Part shown: in pieces, positions 5,106-5,925 of the stretch
How the letters are laid out: each line of letters begins with the position of its first letter
Position numbering within the stretch: position 1 is the stretch's first letter
Assembly (NCBI GenBank): GCA_903893935.1
Contig: CAITOD010000138.1
Span: 1-5,925, forward strand
Direction: 5' to 3'
DNA: 5,925 nt
Source: an uncultured Sphingomonadales bacterium
Lineage (GTDB): Bacteria; Pseudomonadota; Alphaproteobacteria; Sphingomonadales; Sphingomonadaceae
The notes under the pieces: generated by a model
What the model saw: only the letters and a program-made list of their open reading frames with translations
Told to the model about the DNA's origin: nothing
The model's database searches: none
Made by a program: the position numbers and the translations under genes

Positions 5106-5322
5106 TCCAAGTCGGCGCGCTTAGGCGCTGGTATCGCAAGCGGCGTGCCGGAATCGGCAGACCGTGCCAGAGCAACGATCAGTGGAACCAGACGGCACAC
5201 GAATCGACCAATCCCGCGGAACCATGCCGCAGCAGTCCATGGCGCTGGCCTGCGACTCGGGCGGCCCGGCGAAGGATTCGCGGGGGCTGACAGTGCAGGC
5301 TGCGCATGATAGGGGCGCGAGC
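5106..5322. other. Divergent intergenic region between the M23 peptidase gene and proA
   Basis: These 217 bases must supply start signals for both divergent transcription units. I see no gene with family resemblance, no RNA gene and no convincing -35/-10 pair on either strand. A minus-strand open frame at 5121-5333 (beginning MVAMLAPLSC) has a vaguely secretory start but no proper lipobox and overlaps the proA start, so it is not called. Confidence 0.5.
5311..5315 (+). promoter_or_regulatory. Ribosome binding site of proA
   Basis: AGGGG lies seven bases upstream of ATG 5323 and supports this as the proA start. Confidence 0.55.
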
Positions 5323-5925
5323 ATGGCCACCACCTTAGATCAACCGTCCGAAGCTGCGGCCGAAAACGCCGTGGCGCTGGTCCACCGGCTGGCGCGCGAC
5401 GCGCGCGTGGCGCAGTCCGCGCTGGCGCGGATGCCGGCCGAGACGCGCGAACACGCGCTCAAGCTTGCCGCGCAAGCCTTGTTGCGCGCCGAAGACACGG
5501 TGCTTGCCGCGAATGCGCGCGATGTTGCCGCGGGCGAGGCGGGCGGCCTGTCGGGCGCGATGCTCGATCGCTTGCGGCTGACACCGCAACGGCTGGCGGC
5601 GATTGCTGCGGCGGTTGCCGATGTGGCGGTGCTGCCCGATCCGACCGGTGCGGTGATCGATCGCACCACCCGGCCCAACGGCATGGTGCTCGAACGCGTG
5701 CGCGTTCCGATCGGCGTGATCGGGATCATTTACGAAAGCCGCCCCAATGTCACCGCCGATGCGGCAGCGTTGTGCGTGCGCGCGGGCAATGCCGTGCTGC
5801 TGCGCGGCGGCAGCGAAGCGGTGCATTCAAACCGCGCGATCCATGCCGCGCTGATCGATGGGCTGGTCGCGGGCGGGGTGCCGGCGGCAGCGGTGCAATT
5901 CATCCCCACGCAGGATCGCGAGGCG
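5323..5925 (+). CDS. proA: Glutamate-5-semialdehyde dehydrogenase (gamma-glutamyl phosphate reductase) ProA, 5' part
   Basis: ProA reduces gamma-glutamyl phosphate with NADPH to glutamate-5-semialdehyde, the second step of proline synthesis from glutamate, in the cytoplasm. The 201 visible residues begin MATTLDQPSEAAAENAV and include the helical N-terminal part and LLRAEDTVLAANARDVAAG (about 53-71). The strongly conserved block follows: VRVPIGVIGIIYESRPNVTA (127-146), then CVRAGNAVLLRGGSEAVHSN (151-170), part of the NADPH-binding region. The family is about 420 residues with a catalytic cysteine in the second half, so that part lies beyond the right edge. ATG 5323 has AGGGG seven bases upstream. 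The frame is open to the end of the window. The gene is divergent from the M23/bactofilin operon. Identification is very secure. Confidence 0.97.
   Translation, partial: MATTLDQPSEAAAENAVALVHRLARDARVAQSALARMPAETREHALKLAAQALLRAEDTVLAANARDVAAGEAGGLSGAMLDRLRLTPQRLAAIAAAVADVAVLPDPTGAVIDRTTRPNGMVLERVRVPIGVIGIIYESRPNVTADAAALCVRAGNAVLLRGGSEAVHSNRAIHAALIDGLVAGGVPAAAVQFIPTQDREA

Noticed and set aside
3558..5309. A 583-codon plus-strand open frame opposite the bactofilin and M23 genes
   Set aside because: It spans two well-identified minus-strand genes and their upstream region. Its composition is that of an antisense shadow, and it crosses gene boundaries without any domain.
5121..5333. A 70-codon minus-strand frame starting MVAMLAPLSCAAC as a possible small lipoprotein upstream of the M23 gene
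   Set aside because: The Cys residues lack a proper lipobox (no Leu three residues before a Cys), the signal segment is short, and it begins inside proA, making a real gene unlikely.
1..5925. A hidden mobile element, CRISPR array, tRNA/rRNA or defence system
   Set aside because: No transposase, integrase, direct-repeat array, tRNA-like cloverleaf or defence-type domain was seen; gene content and codon bias are uniform and chromosomal in character.

Overview
The window looks like an ordinary chromosomal segment of a GC-rich alphaproteobacterium, most likely of the order Sphingomonadales (Novosphingobium, Sphingomonas, Erythrobacter and relatives). The reasons are the small DUF1192 protein beginning MDIDDRPRP, a TrcR/DUF1013 regulator (a family I know only from alphaproteobacteria), a bactofilin paired with an M23 peptidase carrying an FPEREFFMRSEGHVRF tail, and strong G/C bias at third codon positions. 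That bias also produces long spurious antisense reading frames. The taxonomic call is recall-based inference; no search was run.

Layout from left to right. Bases 1-953 (minus) hold the first 317 codons of clpA, the ClpAP unfoldase, whose 3' end lies beyond the left edge. Bases 954-1203 are a palindrome-rich non-coding gap with a candidate heat-shock-type promoter pointing at clpA. Bases 1204-1431 (minus) encode the DUF1192 protein. A short divergent intergenic region follows. Bases 1523-2550 (plus) carry a PIG3/QOR-type NAD(P)H-quinone oxidoreductase whose reading frame is broken by an apparent one-base deletion near 2369-2371. Bases 2551-2684 contain two hairpins, one a good intrinsic terminator, and weak promoter candidates. 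Bases 2685-3389 (plus) encode the TrcR-type regulator from a GTG start. A 12-bp REP-like palindrome lies in the 53-base gap before the convergent bactofilin gene. Bases 3443-3847 (minus, bactofilin) and 3798-5105 (minus, membrane-anchored M23 peptidase) overlap by 50 bases and form an operon in the order peptidase then bactofilin. Bases 5106-5322 are a divergent intergenic region without a recognisable gene. Bases 5323-5925 (plus) are the first 201 codons of proA, cut by the right edge.

The genes are mostly housekeeping: regulated proteolysis (ClpA), quinone/redox chemistry (QOR), a cell-cycle-type regulator (TrcR), spatial control of cell-wall hydrolysis (bactofilin plus M23 peptidase) and proline synthesis (ProA). 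The only obvious functional module is the bactofilin/M23 pair. I found no phage, IS, CRISPR, tRNA, rRNA or defence locus and no convincing undescribed system. The points most worth a second look are the frameshift in the oxidoreductase, the 50-base bactofilin/peptidase overlap, the terminator-like hairpin in the trcR leader and the structured clpA upstream region.
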